Of a DNA stretch of 64,000 nucleotides, positions 10,203 to 18,550 are shown piece after piece; the first letter of the stretch is position 1, and each line of letters begins with the position of its first letter. The notes under the pieces are model-generated. The model worked only from the letters and a program-made list of their open reading frames with translations, was not told the DNA's origin and ran no database searches. The position numbers were made by a program, and so were the translations under genes. Source of the DNA: Methylobacterium durans (lineage in GTDB: Bacteria; Pseudomonadota; Alphaproteobacteria; Rhizobiales; Beijerinckiaceae); NCBI RefSeq assembly GCF_003173715.1, contig NZ_CP029550.1:6278001-6342000 (forward strand). Direction: 5' to 3'.

Positions 10203-10625
10203 CTAGCCGCGCGTCCGGGACAGGTTGTGCGCCACGGCCGCGCGGATCAGGGCCTTGAAGGCCGCTTCGTCGACCGCATCCGTCTCGCGGATATCGATGG
10301 CCCGCCGGGTGCCGCCCTCGAGGCCGGCGTTGAAGAGGCCCGACGGGTCCGGGAGCGCGGCACCCTTCGCGAAGGTGAGCTTCACATACGCCCTGTAGGT
10401 CTCGCCGGTGCAGAGGATGCCGGCCCGCTCCCAGACCGGCACGCCCAGCATGGCGTTGGACGGCTTTCGCCACTTCACGGCCTCGGCGATCTCGGGATCG
10501 GCCTGCCGGATCCAGTGCCGGATCCGGGCGAGCCGCGCGCCGCGCCAATCGCCGAGGGCCGCGATCCGCGCATCGATCAGCCGGGCGGGATCGTCCGCCT
10601 CGCCCCCGGTCCGAGCCTCGTCCAT
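10203..10625 (-). CDS. DUF1801 domain-containing protein
   Basis: A 140-residue cytoplasmic protein of the DUF1801 (YdhG-like) family. Typical features are IRQADPEIAEAVKWRKPSN, the aromatic segment GILCTGETYRAYVKLTFAKG and AAFKALIRAAVAHN near the end. Biochemical function is not established for the family. It follows the nitroreductase in the same direction with a 28-base gap, so both may be on one transcript. Confidence 0.8.
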   Translation of the reverse strand: MDEARTGGEADDPARLIDARIAALGDWRGARLARIRHWIRQADPEIAEAVKWRKPSNAMLGVPVWERAGILCTGETYRAYVKLTFAKGAALPDPSGLFNAGLEGGTRRAIDIRETDAVDEAAFKALIRAAVAHNLSRTRG

Positions 10626-10653
10626 CCTGGTCCCCCGGCCGTGTTGGAGTGCC

Positions 10654-11229
10654 TCAGAGCCGCGTCACGATCTCGGCGAGATCGGGCCGGGGCCGGTCGG
10701 CCGGGCGCTCGCTGGCCCGCCCGATATGCACGAAGCCGGCGAGGCGCTCGCGCGGGTCGAGGCCCAGCGCGTCGAGGATGCGGCGGTCGTAGGCGTACCA
10801 CTCGGTGAGCCAGGCGGTGGCGAAGCCCGAGGCGTTGGCGGCGACGCAGAGGTTCATGGTGGCGGCGCCCGCCGAGAGCACCTGCTCCCATTCCGGGATC
10901 TTGGCGTGGGGCCCGGCGCGGGAGACCACGGCGACGACGAGGGGAGCCTGGGCGAGGCGCCCGCGCTCGAGGGCGAGGCGGTCCGCGTCGGCCTCCGGGT
11001 GGTCGGCCCGATAGGCCGCCTCGATCACCGCACCGATCCGCTCGCGGGCCTCTCCCGCGATGACGATGAAGCGCCAGGGCGCGAGCTTGCCGTGGTCGGG
11101 CACGCGCGCGGCGATCCGCAGGATCGCGTCGAGGCTCCCCGGGTCAGGCCCCGGGCCTTCGAGGCGCAGGGGCGGCACCGAGCGGCGGGCGCCGAGGAAG
11201 GCCAGGGTGTCGGGCAAGGATTCAGGCAT
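10654..11229 (-). CDS. Nitroreductase-family FMN oxidoreductase (YdjA-like)
   Basis: FMN-dependent NAD(P)H oxidoreductase of about 191 residues. It shows the family N-terminus (LAFLGARRSVPPL), the FMN-phosphate loop region (ARVPDHGKLAPWRFIVI) and the mid-protein helix SAGAATMNLCVAANASGFATAWL. The compact length and the VPDHGKLAPWRF signature match the YdjA/TdsD subgroup. Start codons at 11238 and 11268 are also in frame; 11229 is the shortest consistent with homology. Physiological substrate unknown. Confidence 0.88.
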   Translation of the reverse strand: MPESLPDTLAFLGARRSVPPLRLEGPGPDPGSLDAILRIAARVPDHGKLAPWRFIVIAGEARERIGAVIEAAYRADHPEADADRLALERGRLAQAPLVVAVVSRAGPHAKIPEWEQVLSAGAATMNLCVAANASGFATAWLTEWYAYDRRILDALGLDPRERLAGFVHIGRASERPADRPRPDLAEIVTRL

Positions 11230-11425
11230 GGGCACCATCACGGGCGTGAGGGGAGCGGCCGCGGGCATCGACGGCCGCGCCGGTGGCGTGCGAGAATCGG
11301 GCGCCGGCGGCCATCACGCCGCCACGGTCGGCGTTCAAGGCAGCCCTAACTGGCCTTCGCGCGGCCGTTTGGCAATCGGCGCGGATGCGTGCCCGGCGCA
11401 GTCCCCGGGTGACGGAGTGGGTGGG

Positions 11426-12325
11426 ATGTTGCGTCGGACGGTCTGGCTCGCGGTCGCGGCGGCGCTCCTGCCGGGCCTGGCGCGCGCGCAGAGCCCGTTC
11501 GGCCCCGGGCTCGGCCCGGCCCTGCCCTCGATCACCGAGCCCGGCCTGCCCGCCCCGTCGATCGGCGGCGAGGAGGCGGCGCTCGCGCTCTCGGCGGTGC
11601 TCGGCGGCACCGACCGCAAGCTCGCCTCCGGCCTCGCCTGGCGGGTCTACGAGGACCGCAGCGACGGCACCAAGCCCACGATCGTCGCCCGCTCGAACGA
11701 GGCCGAGCCGAGCCTGCGGCTTCCGGCCGGCGCCTACGTCGTCACCGTCACCTACGGCTTCGCCAGCGCCTCCAGGAAGATCGTGATGTCGGGCCAGCCG
11801 CAATCCGAGCGGCTCAAGGTCAATGCGGGTGCGCTGAAGCTCTCCGGCGCCATCGGCGACACGCGGATCCCGCCGGCGCAGATCGCCTTCTCGGTCTTCG
11901 TGCCGATCGGGACGAACTCGGAGGGGCGGCTCGTGCGCAGCGGCGTCAAGGCCGGGGAATTGCTGCGCCTGCCCGAGGGCACCTACCACGTGGTCTCGAC
12001 CTACGGCGAATCGAACGCGATCCAGCGGGCCGACCTCAAGGTGGAGAACGGCCGCGTCACGGACGCCACCCTCAACCACCGCGCCGCGACCGTGACCCTG
12101 AAGCTCGTGGCGAGCGCGGGCGCCGAGGCGTTCGCCGGCACCGCCTTCAGCGTGCTGACGCCGGGCGGCGACACCATCCGCGAGGCGATCGGCGCCTTCC
12201 CGCAGGTGACGCTCGCCGAGGGCGACTACGTGCTGATCGCTCGCCACGACGGGCAGGTCTACACCCGCGAGTTCAAGGTCGAGAGCGGGCTGGACCGGGA
12301 CGTCGAGGTGCTGGCCAAATCCTGA
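11426..12325 (+). CDS. Secreted protein with three beta-sandwich-like repeats
   Basis: A 299-residue protein with a clear Sec signal peptide (RRTVWLAVAAALLPGLARAQ, cleavage after ARA). The rest is hydrophilic and carries three similar segments centred on LRLPAGAYVVTVTYGFAS, LRLPEGTYHVVSTYGES and VTLAEGDYVLIARHDGQ, spaced about 95 residues apart, suggesting an internally repeated fold like carboxypeptidase-regulatory or PEGA-type modules. No function recognised; periplasmic or surface location is inferred. Its 3' end overlaps the 3' end of the convergent DMT transporter by 53 bases. Confidence 0.72.
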   Translation: MLRRTVWLAVAAALLPGLARAQSPFGPGLGPALPSITEPGLPAPSIGGEEAALALSAVLGGTDRKLASGLAWRVYEDRSDGTKPTIVARSNEAEPSLRLPAGAYVVTVTYGFASASRKIVMSGQPQSERLKVNAGALKLSGAIGDTRIPPAQIAFSVFVPIGTNSEGRLVRSGVKAGELLRLPEGTYHVVSTYGESNAIQRADLKVENGRVTDATLNHRAATVTLKLVASAGAEAFAGTAFSVLTPGGDTIREAIGAFPQVTLAEGDYVLIARHDGQVYTREFKVESGLDRDVEVLAKS

Positions 12326-13226
12326 GCCGCGGCGCGCCGGGCCGGGCGAAGCGGCGGGCCCCCGCCACGCAGGCCGCGACCGCGGCGGCCGCCACGAGCA
12401 TCTGACCCTCGACCGCCTCGCCGAGCACGAGGGCCGCGAGCCCGAGCCCGAGGAAGGGCTGCAGGAGCTGCAGCTGGCTCACCGCCGCGATGCCGCCCCG
12501 GGCGAGCGCCCGGTACCAGAACACGAAGCCGATCAGCATGCTGAACAGCGAGACGTAGGCGAGCGCCGCCCAGGCCGGGGCGCCAACCGTGCCGGATTGT
12601 GCGGGCCGGCAGAGGAGCGCGAGCGGCAGGGTCAGCGGCAGCGACAGGAGCGCGGCCCAGGCGATCACCTGCCAGCCGCCGAGGCGCCGGGCGAGGATGC
12701 CGCCCTCCGCGTAGCCGAGCCCGCAGACGAGGATCGCGGCGAGCATCAGCCCGTCGCCGAGGAGCGAGGGGGTGGCGCCCGCCCCCGCCGCGAAGGCGAT
12801 CGTCACGGCGCTGCCGAGGCCGGAGAACAGCCAGAAGGCCGGCGCCGGCCGCTCGCCCGCTCGGATCGCGCCGAACACGGCGGTGGCGAGCGGCAGCAGG
12901 CCGACGAAGACCGCCGCGTGCGCGGCCGTGACATGGGCGAGCGCCAGCGCCGTCAGCAGGGGGAAGCCGACCACCACCCCGAGAGCGACGAGGGCGAGGC
13001 CGGCGAGGTCGGCGCGGGCGGGCCGGCTCTGCCGGAGCAGGGCGAGCGCCGCCGCCGCCAAGAGGCCGGCGATCGCCGCGCGGGCGCAGGTGAGGAACAG
13101 GGGATCGAGATCCGCCAGCGCGAGCCGGGTCGCCGGCAGCGAGCCGCTGAAGATCGCGACGCCGATCAGCCCGTCCGCGAGGGCGGGGGCCGAGCCCGAT
13201 CCGGGGGTGGTTGCCTGCGTCGACAT
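12273..13226 (-). CDS. DMT-superfamily EamA transporter
   Basis: A 317-residue inner-membrane protein with about ten hydrophobic segments in two EamA halves (GLIGVAIFSGSLPATRLAL and GDGLMLAAILVCGLGYAEG). Such proteins usually export amino acids or related metabolites. It starts at ATG 13226 after a linker containing an inverted-repeat element. The MocR-type regulator at 13700 points away from it; this divergent pairing is common and suggests the regulator controls this exporter. Its last 53 bases overlap the secreted protein gene on the other strand. Confidence 0.88.
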   Translation of the reverse strand: MSTQATTPGSGSAPALADGLIGVAIFSGSLPATRLALADLDPLFLTCARAAIAGLLAAAALALLRQSRPARADLAGLALVALGVVVGFPLLTALALAHVTAAHAAVFVGLLPLATAVFGAIRAGERPAPAFWLFSGLGSAVTIAFAAGAGATPSLLGDGLMLAAILVCGLGYAEGGILARRLGGWQVIAWAALLSLPLTLPLALLCRPAQSGTVGAPAWAALAYVSLFSMLIGFVFWYRALARGGIAAVSQLQLLQPFLGLGLAALVLGEAVEGQMLVAAAAVAACVAGARRFARPGAPRLRIWPAPRRPGPARSRP

Positions 13227-13321
13227 CTGAGCCTGGGATTGTTGGCGTCGCCCGCGGAGAAGGGCGGGGGATGGGTCGGGATCGGGGCGCTGCCGTGCCC
13301 GCTCGGGAGACGCGACGCGCG

Positions 13322-13436
13322 CCCTCTCCCGTTCGGGAGAGGGTTGGGGTGAGGGGTGCGACCTCTCCGGACAGCTCGCATCCCTCACCCGGTCGGCTTC
13401 GCCGACTCAGACCTCCCGGACGGGAGAGGTGGGGTG
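13322..13436. repeat. Complete nested inverted-repeat element (copy 2)
   Basis: Order of parts: outer hairpin CCCTCTCCCG-TT-CGGGAGAGGG, inner arm GGGGTGAGGGG, a spacer of about 30 bases, inner arm CCCTCACCC, a small hairpin (GTCGGC-TTC-GCCGAC) and an outer hairpin with CTCCCGGACGGGAG. It fills the gap between the DMT transporter start and the 46-residue gene. Members of the same family lie at 8426, 15102, 21689, 28562, 51102 and 53993. Confidence 0.8.
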
Positions 13437-13451
13437 CTCCGGTGAGCGGCC

Positions 13452-13592
13452 TCAGGCCCCGACGAGGATCAGGATCAGGGCGAGGCCGAGCGCGCCCGCC
13501 ACGACCGCGACGTCGCTGAGCCGGCCCGCGAGGCCCCTCCCCTCCGGCGCCGGGCGCCCGTCCAGCAGCGTGTCGCACCATCCGTCCGCCAT
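13452..13592 (-). CDS. Small single-pass membrane protein (46 aa)
   Basis: Short ORF with an excellent ribosome-binding site (AGAGGAGG eight bases before the ATG). The product is hydrophilic for about 27 residues (MADGWCDTLLDGRPAPEGRG) then has one membrane helix, VAVVAGALGLALILILVGA, running to the C-terminus. It lies between the MocR-type regulator (divergent) and the DMT exporter (same strand). No family recognised. Confidence 0.6.
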   Translation of the reverse strand: MADGWCDTLLDGRPAPEGRGLAGRLSDVAVVAGALGLALILILVGA

Positions 13593-13699
13593 CGCGGCCT
13601 CCTCTCGTCCTGCGGGGAGGATGCGCCGGGCCGGGCTTCCGCGACAGGGACACCGAGAGTACAATCCGCCGGAACTGTCCTGGATGGCGAGCGGTACGG

Positions 13700-15094
13700 A
13701 TGTCGGACACAGGCCTGAACATCGACGGGACCCGCGTCGGCGCGGTGATGGCGGCGATCGAGGCGCGCATCGCCGGCCGGGTGCTCGGCCCGGGCGCGCG
13801 CCTGCCCTCGATTCGCGCCTTCGCGGGGACGATGGGCGTCTCGAAATCGACGGTGGTGGAGGCTTATGAGCGGCTGGGCGCCGAGGGTGCCATCGTCTCG
13901 CGGCCGGGCTCCGGCTTCTACGTGGCGGGCCGGCCCGAGCCGCTCAGCCTCGCCGCGATCGGGCCGCGGCTCGACCGGGCCGTGGATCCGCTCTGGATCG
14001 CGCGGCAATCCCTGGAGGCGGGCCTGGCCCTCCTCAAGCCCGGCTGCGGCTGGCTGCCGGCGGAGTGGATGCCGGACGGGAGCCTGCGCCGGGCGCTGCG
14101 CCAGCTCGCCCGCGACGAGGGGGAGCGCCTCGCCTGCTACGACACGCCGCTCGGGCATGCGGGCCTGCGCCAGCTCGTCGCCCGGCGGCTCGTCGACCGG
14201 GGCATCCCGGCCCATCCGGACGCGATCGTGCTCACCGATTCGGCGACGCAGGGCCTCGACCTGATCTGCCGGTTCCTCGTCGAGCCCGGCGACGCCGTGC
14301 TCGTCGACGACCCCTGCTACTTCAACTTCCACGCCCTGCTGCGGGCGCACCGGGTCCGGGTGGTGGGCGTGCCCTTCGGGGTGGGCGGGCCCGACCTCGC
14401 GGCTCTGGCCGCGGCGCTCGCCGAGCACCGGCCGCGCTTCTACCTGACGAATTCCGGGCTCCACAACCCGACCGGCGCCACGGTGAGCCCGGCCACGGTG
14501 CACCGGGTGCTGAAGCTCGCCGAGGCGCACGACACCCTGATCGTCGAGGACGACATCTACGCCGATTTCGAGCCGGAGCCGGGGCCGCGGCTGGCTGGCT
14601 TCGACGGGCTGGAGCGGGTGATCCACATCGGCGGCTTCTCGAAGACCCTGTCGGCGGCGGCCCGCACCGGGGTAATCGCGCTGCGGCCGGACTGGGTCGA
14701 GCGCCTCGTCGACCTGAAGCTCGCGGTGAGCCTCGGCAACGGCAACCTCGCGGCGGGTCTCGTCCACCGGACGCTGAGCGACGGCTCCTACCGGCGCTAC
14801 CTCGACGGGATGCGCGCCCGCCTCGCCGAGGCGCGGGGAAACGCGGTGAAGCGGCTTTCCGGGATCGGGATCGCGGTGCCGCACGTGCCGTCCGCCGGCA
14901 TGTTCCTGTGGGCCCGCCTGCCCGGCGGCCTCGACGCGGCCGAGGTGGCGCGGCGCGCGCTCGCGGCCGGCGTGGTGCTGGCGCCGGGCCCGGTCTTCAG
15001 CGCCTCGGGCGACGCCGCCGACCGCCTGCGCTTCAACGTGGCCCAGTGCGGCGACCGCAAGGTCTTCGAGGTGCTGGCCCGGGCGATGGGGTGA
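13700..15094 (+). CDS. MocR/PdxR-type regulator: GntR HTH fused to PLP aminotransferase domain
   Basis: A 464-residue transcription factor. The N-terminal winged helix (LPSIRAFAGTMGVSKSTVVE ... RPGSGFYV, residues about 35-75) is GntR-like. The remainder is a fold-type I aminotransferase domain with the PLP lysine in GGFSKTLSAAARTG and the conserved NPTGA and VEDDIYADF segments. These proteins sense an amino compound through PLP. The divergent DMT transporter is the likely target. Confidence 0.9.
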   Translation: MSDTGLNIDGTRVGAVMAAIEARIAGRVLGPGARLPSIRAFAGTMGVSKSTVVEAYERLGAEGAIVSRPGSGFYVAGRPEPLSLAAIGPRLDRAVDPLWIARQSLEAGLALLKPGCGWLPAEWMPDGSLRRALRQLARDEGERLACYDTPLGHAGLRQLVARRLVDRGIPAHPDAIVLTDSATQGLDLICRFLVEPGDAVLVDDPCYFNFHALLRAHRVRVVGVPFGVGGPDLAALAAALAEHRPRFYLTNSGLHNPTGATVSPATVHRVLKLAEAHDTLIVEDDIYADFEPEPGPRLAGFDGLERVIHIGGFSKTLSAAARTGVIALRPDWVERLVDLKLAVSLGNGNLAAGLVHRTLSDGSYRRYLDGMRARLAEARGNAVKRLSGIGIAVPHVPSAGMFLWARLPGGLDAAEVARRALAAGVVLAPGPVFSASGDAADRLRFNVAQCGDRKVFEVLARAMG

Positions 15095-15101
15095 GGCGGA
15101 C

Positions 15102-15190
15102 GCCCTCTCCCGTGCGGGAGAGGTCGAGTCCGCGGAACGCGGACCGGGTGAGGGGGGCGACGTGTCCGGAGCGGTCGCAACCCCTCACCT
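15102..15190. repeat. Nested inverted-repeat element (copy 3, right end degenerate)
   Basis: Begins with CCCTCTCCCG-TG-CGGGAGAGG, then CCGCGG-AACG-CGG, GGGTGAGGGG, a spacer and CCCCTCACC. The second outer hairpin is not recognisable before the 3' end of thrS. It occupies the convergent gap between the MocR-type regulator and thrS. Confidence 0.72.
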
Positions 15191-15203
15191 GGTGCGCCCC
15201 GCT

Positions 15204-17231
15204 CTACGGCGCCGGCTGAACCCCGTGGTGCGAATCGAGGACCGCGTCCTCTGTCGGGTGCGTCTCGGCCACCGCCTCCGCCCGGGCGAGGTCCGGCGAG
15301 GTCGCCTCGCGGGCGAGCTCGGCGAGCGCCTGGTCGAGGGGCAGGGTGCGGGTCTGCTGGCTGCCCAACCGCCGGATCGAGACCGTGCGCTCCTCCGCCT
15401 CGCGCCGGCCGAGCGCCAGCAGCACCGGCACCTTGGCGAGGGAGTGCTCGCGGACCTTGTAGTTGATCTTCTCGTTGCGCAGATCCGCCGCGACGCGGAG
15501 CCCCGCCCGCTCCAGGACCCGCACCACCTCGGCGGCGTAAGGGTCGGCCTCGCCGGTGATGGTGGCGACCACCACCTGCACGGGGGCGAGCCAGAGCGGG
15601 AAATGGCCCGCGAAATGCTCGATCAGGATGCCGGTGAAGCGCTCCATCGAGCCGCAGATGGCGCGGTGGATCATCACCGGCGTCTTCTTCTGGCTGTCGG
15701 CGTCGACGTAGAAGGCGCCGAACCGCTCCGGCAGGTTGAAATCGACCTGCGTGGTCCCGCATTGCCAGTCGCGGCCGATCGCGTCGCGCAGGACGTACTC
15801 GAATTTCGGCCCGTAGAAGGCGCCCTCGCCCGGGTTGACCGACGTCCGGATGCGCCCGCCCGACTGCTCCTCGATCTGGGCGAGCACCCGCGTCATCACG
15901 GCCTCGGCATGGTCCCAGAGCGCGTCCGAGCCGACCCGCTTCTCGGGGCGGGTCGAGAGCTTCACGACGATCTCGTCGAAGCCGAAATCGGCGTAGGTCG
16001 AGAGGATCAGGTCGTTGATCTTGAGGCACTCGGCGGCGAGCTGGTCCTCGGTGCAGAAGATGTGGGCGTCGTCCTGCGTGAAGCCGCGCACCCGCATCAG
16101 CCCGTGCATGGCGCCGGACGGCTCGTAGCGGTGCACGACGCCGAACTCCGCCATGCGCAGGGGCAGGTCGCGGTAGGATTTCAGCCCGTGCTTGAAGATC
16201 TGCACGTGCCCCGGGCAGTTCATGGGCTTCAGGGCGAACCAGCGCTTGTCCTCGGCTTCCTCGCCGGCGCTCTGCGCCGCGAACATGTTCTCCCGGTACC
16301 AGCCCCAGTGGCCCGAGGTCTCCCACAGCACCTTGTCGAGGATCTGGGGCGCGTTCACCTCGGCGTAGTCGCCCTTCAGGCGGCGGCGCATGTAGGCGAT
16401 CAGCTCCTGGAAGATCGTCCAGCCCTTCGGGTGCCAGAAGACGACGCCCGGCCCCTCCTCCTGGAAGTGGAACAGGTCCATCTCGCGGCCGAGCCTGCGG
16501 TGGTCGCGGCGCTCCGCCTCCTCCAGCCGGTGCAGGTAGGCGTCGAGATCCTCCTTCGAGGCCCAGGCGGTGCCGTAGATGCGGGTCAGCATCGGGTTGT
16601 TCGAATCGCCCCGCCAGTAGGCGCCCGCGACCTTCATCAGCTTGAAGGCGGCGCCGACCTTGCCCGTCGAGGTCATGTGGGGGCCGCGGCAGAGGTCGAA
16701 CCACTCGCCCTGGCGGTAGACCTTCAGGTCCTCGCCCGGCGGGATCGCGTCGACGAGCTCGACCTTGAAGGCCTCGCCCCGGTCGGCGAAGAGCGCGCGC
16801 ACGTCGTCGCGCGTCCAGATCTCCTTGGTGAAGGGCGCATCGCGCGCGATGATCTCGCGCATCTTCGCCTCGATCTTCGGGAAGTCCTCCGGCGTGAAGG
16901 GCTCTGGGCGGGCGAAGTCGTAGTAGAAGCCGTTCTCGATGACGGGGCCGATCGTGACCTGCGTCTCCGGCCAGAGCGCCTGCACGGCCTCGGCGAGCAC
17001 GTGCGCGCAATCGTGCCGGATCAGCTCCAGGGCGCGGGGATCGGTGCGGTCGAGGAACTCGATGCGGGCGTCGGCCTCGATCCTGTCGTCGAGATCGCGC
17101 ACGGCTCCATCGAGGGCCATGGCGACGGTGCGCTTGGCGAGCGACTTGGCGATGCCCTCGACGACGCTGCGGCCGGTCACGGCGCCGTCATAGGCGCGCG
17201 TATTGCCGTCGGGGAAGGTCAGGATGGGCAT
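15204..17231 (-). CDS. thrS: Threonyl-tRNA synthetase
   Basis: Class II synthetase of 675 residues with the full layout: TGS domain at 1-62, editing domain with [10 protein letters not shown] and CRGPHM, catalytic core with motif 2 ([17 protein letters not shown]) and zinc-site Cys in MNCPGH, and a C-terminal anticodon-binding domain. The last about 25 residues after [11 protein letters not shown] are a low-complexity tail that abuts an inverted-repeat element. Start at 17231 fits MPILTFPDG. Confidence 0.97.
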   Translation of the reverse strand: MPILTFPDGNTRAYDGAVTGRSVVEGIAKSLAKRTVAMALDGAVRDLDDRIEADARIEFLDRTDPRALELIRHDCAHVLAEAVQALWPETQVTIGPVIENGFYYDFARPEPFTPEDFPKIEAKMREIIARDAPFTKEIWTRDDVRALFADRGEAFKVELVDAIPPGEDLKVYRQGEWFDLCRGPHMTSTGKVGAAFKLMKVAGAYWRGDSNNPMLTRIYGTAWASKEDLDAYLHRLEEAERRDHRRLGREMDLFHFQEEGPGVVFWHPKGWTIFQELIAYMRRRLKGDYAEVNAPQILDKVLWETSGHWGWYRENMFAAQSAGEEAEDKRWFALKPMNCPGHVQIFKHGLKSYRDLPLRMAEFGVVHRYEPSGAMHGLMRVRGFTQDDAHIFCTEDQLAAECLKINDLILSTYADFGFDEIVVKLSTRPEKRVGSDALWDHAEAVMTRVLAQIEEQSGGRIRTSVNPGEGAFYGPKFEYVLRDAIGRDWQCGTTQVDFNLPERFGAFYVDADSQKKTPVMIHRAICGSMERFTGILIEHFAGHFPLWLAPVQVVVATITGEADPYAAEVVRVLERAGLRVAADLRNEKINYKVREHSLAKVPVLLALGRREAEERTVSIRRLGSQQTRTLPLDQALAELAREATSPDLARAEAVAETHPTEDAVLDSHHGVQPAP

Positions 17232-17588
17232 CGGGTCGCGTCTCCTTGGCTCACTCCTGCGAACGCGGCAGGTAAGCGGGGTTTGTCCGAGTGGATCGCC
17301 CGGCCAGCCGAGGCCGTGGGGCGAGCCGCGCCGTTTAGACCGATTTTGGGAAACGGGGAACCGAGAAGGGCACGGCGCGCGATGCTCCGCCTCGATGAGG
17401 CGGGATGCGGCGCATGTCTTAATCGCTCAGGATGCGGATCGCTCGCGCATCCCCTGCCCCGGTTGCGCGGGCAGGGCCGCCCTGATCCATCTTGCTTGAG
17501 ATCGACGCCGATGGACTCCGTGCAGGTTGCCCGGATCTCCGCGGCGCGTACGCTCGGTCTGCGAGGCGGCGGGGGCCGACAGGAGAGC
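17232..17588. other. Intergenic region upstream of thrS
   Basis: About 357 bases between the divergently oriented thrS and the small locus at 17589. Base composition is visibly less GC-rich than the flanks in places. No tRNA, hairpin-plus-U terminator or leader peptide was recognised. It must hold the thrS promoter. An in-frame ATG at 17511 precedes the preferred start of the next gene. Confidence 0.4.
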
Positions 17589-18071
17589 ATGTGGCCGGCG
17601 AGCGCCATCTCGATCACGATCGAGGAACTGTATCGTGATACGATCCTCGCCCGCGTCGCAACCCCGGCCGGCGACGTGCGGATCCTGCGCGAGGCCATCT
17701 TCGTCGATCGGGAACTCCGCATCAGGAATGCCCATATCGAAGGGCTGAGTCGGGGTATGGTCGACCGGTCCGGCTTGAACGCGATCGGCCGAAAGGCTTT
17801 TGAGACGCTCGATGTCGACGTCATCTTCGTTGAGGGAGCGTCTCGGACGACCGGCGCGAATGTCGGGCGACCGCCCAAGCCGTTCCGGTATCCCCGTGCT
17901 CGTAGAGCTTCGCGCCGATCATGCCATCGCGCGCCCGGTCAGCCTGGCGCAGGCGCTGCGGCGCTTCGGCCTCGATCTGGAGCAGGCGCACGGCGCGCTC
18001 AACGACATCAAGGCGCGCCACCGCGTCCGGTTGGAGCTCTACGTCTGCGAGCGGAGCGGCCCGCCCGATGA
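17589..18071 (+). CDS. Unknown small protein with EGASRTTGANVGR motif
   Basis: The ATG at 17589 has a strong ribosome-binding site (AGGAGA). The convincing coding part runs about 100 residues: ISITIEELYRDTILARVATP, FVDRELRIRNAHIEGLSRG, LDVDVIFVEGASRTTGANVG, RPPKPFRYP. The motif EGxxRTTGAxxG recalls C-terminal parts of bacterial polymorphic toxins, as I remember them, but this is only resemblance. After about 17900 the frame stays open to 18071 as Arg/Ala-rich sequence that looks like a shadow of the next gene, so the true end is uncertain and a lost base near 17880 could hide a stop at 17903. Codon use is less GC-biased than the neighbours, suggesting transfer. Confidence 0.5.
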   Translation: MWPASAISITIEELYRDTILARVATPAGDVRILREAIFVDRELRIRNAHIEGLSRGMVDRSGLNAIGRKAFETLDVDVIFVEGASRTTGANVGRPPKPFRYPRARRASRRSCHRAPGQPGAGAAALRPRSGAGARRAQRHQGAPPRPVGALRLRAERPAR

Positions 18072-18168
18072 TTTCCAGGAATTCGGATTGGATGTGCGGC
18101 TCGTCGAGGCGGGCTCCTGGAGCGGCTTCCATGATCCTCGGATCATGGAAGCCGCTCCAAGCACCTGA
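17860..18168 (+). CDS. Unknown 102-residue protein overlapping the previous frame
   Basis: Starts at an ATG inside the preceding gene, +1 relative to it. The protein begins MSGDRPSRSGIPVLVELRAD and continues with a plausible helix SLAQALRRFGLDLEQAHGAL, then LELYVCERSG and FGLDVRLVEAG. The final 16 residues are encoded by a perfect 40-base palindrome, suggesting an element inserted at the original 3' end. No family recognised. The overlap with its neighbour could mean coupled translation (as in two-component toxin/immunity or toxin/antitoxin pairs) or one gene split by an indel. Confidence 0.5.
   Translation: MSGDRPSRSGIPVLVELRADHAIARPVSLAQALRRFGLDLEQAHGALNDIKARHRVRLELYVCERSGPPDDFQEFGLDVRLVEAGSWSGFHDPRIMEAAPST
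18119..18158. repeat. Perfect 19-bp inverted repeat with 2-base loop
   Basis: Left arm GGAGCGGCTTCCATGATCC (18119-18137), loop TC, right arm exactly complementary (18140-18158). It lies at the very end of the 102-residue ORF and immediately before a second interspersed repeat. It could act as a terminator-like hairpin without a U-run or be a REP-type unit. Confidence 0.85.
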
Positions 18169-18172
18169 TAGG

Positions 18173-18221
18173 GCGCATTTTCTTCACACCGAACCGGAAT
18201 CCACTTCGCTCGAATATGCGC
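18173..18221. repeat. Rhizobiales-type interspersed palindromic repeat (ACCGGAATCCACTTCGCT core)
   Basis: Bounded by GCGCAT (18173) and ATGCGC (18216-18221), with the core GAACCGGAATCCACTTCG. Repeats with a core like GAACCGG-ATCCACTTCG and inverted ends are, as I recall, scattered through intergenic DNA of Bradyrhizobium, Methylobacterium and relatives. It separates the convergent 102-residue gene and yidD. Confidence 0.6.
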
Positions 18222-18228
18222 TAGCGCC

Positions 18229-18545
18229 TCACTCCTCCACCGCCTCGCAGGCGAACGGGGATGGCGGGGCGTTGACGCCGCGCCAGCGGGCGTAGGCCCA
18301 GGGGGTCCAGGGGCGGGCGTGCGCCGGCAGGGCGTCGGGCACGAGGTCGATGCCGTGAGTGCCGAAGGGGCCGCAGCGGCAGATCCGGGACAGGCCCATC
18401 CAGCCCCCGCCCAGAGCCCGTGGCGCTGGATCGCCTCGTCCGTGTAGGTCGAGCAGGAGGGCCAGTGGCGGCACTGGCGGCCGGCGAGACCCGACAGGGT
18501 GAGCTGATAGCCCCGGATCGCCAGATGGGCGACGCGGCGCAGCAC
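18229..18545 (-). pseudogene. yidD: Membrane protein insertion efficiency factor YidD, frameshifted
   Basis: Small amphipathic protein that assists YidC. From a GTG at 18545 it reads HLAIRGYQLTLSGLAGRQCR and CSTYTDEAIQRHGLWAG, family-typical with conserved Cys. The frame then breaks in the five-C run at 18404-18408; restoring one base gives GGWMGLSRICRCGPFG, the YidD signature, and the frame runs to 18229. Repaired length is about 105 residues. The start lies six bases after the stop of the NifU-like gene. Likely an assembly error in a functional gene. Confidence 0.88.
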
Positions 18546-18550
18546 CGGCC

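Noticed and set aside
15162..17588. Long plus-strand open frame opposite thrS
   Set aside because: Antisense to a certain gene; only its last part after 17589 has its own ribosome-binding site and plausible protein sequence.
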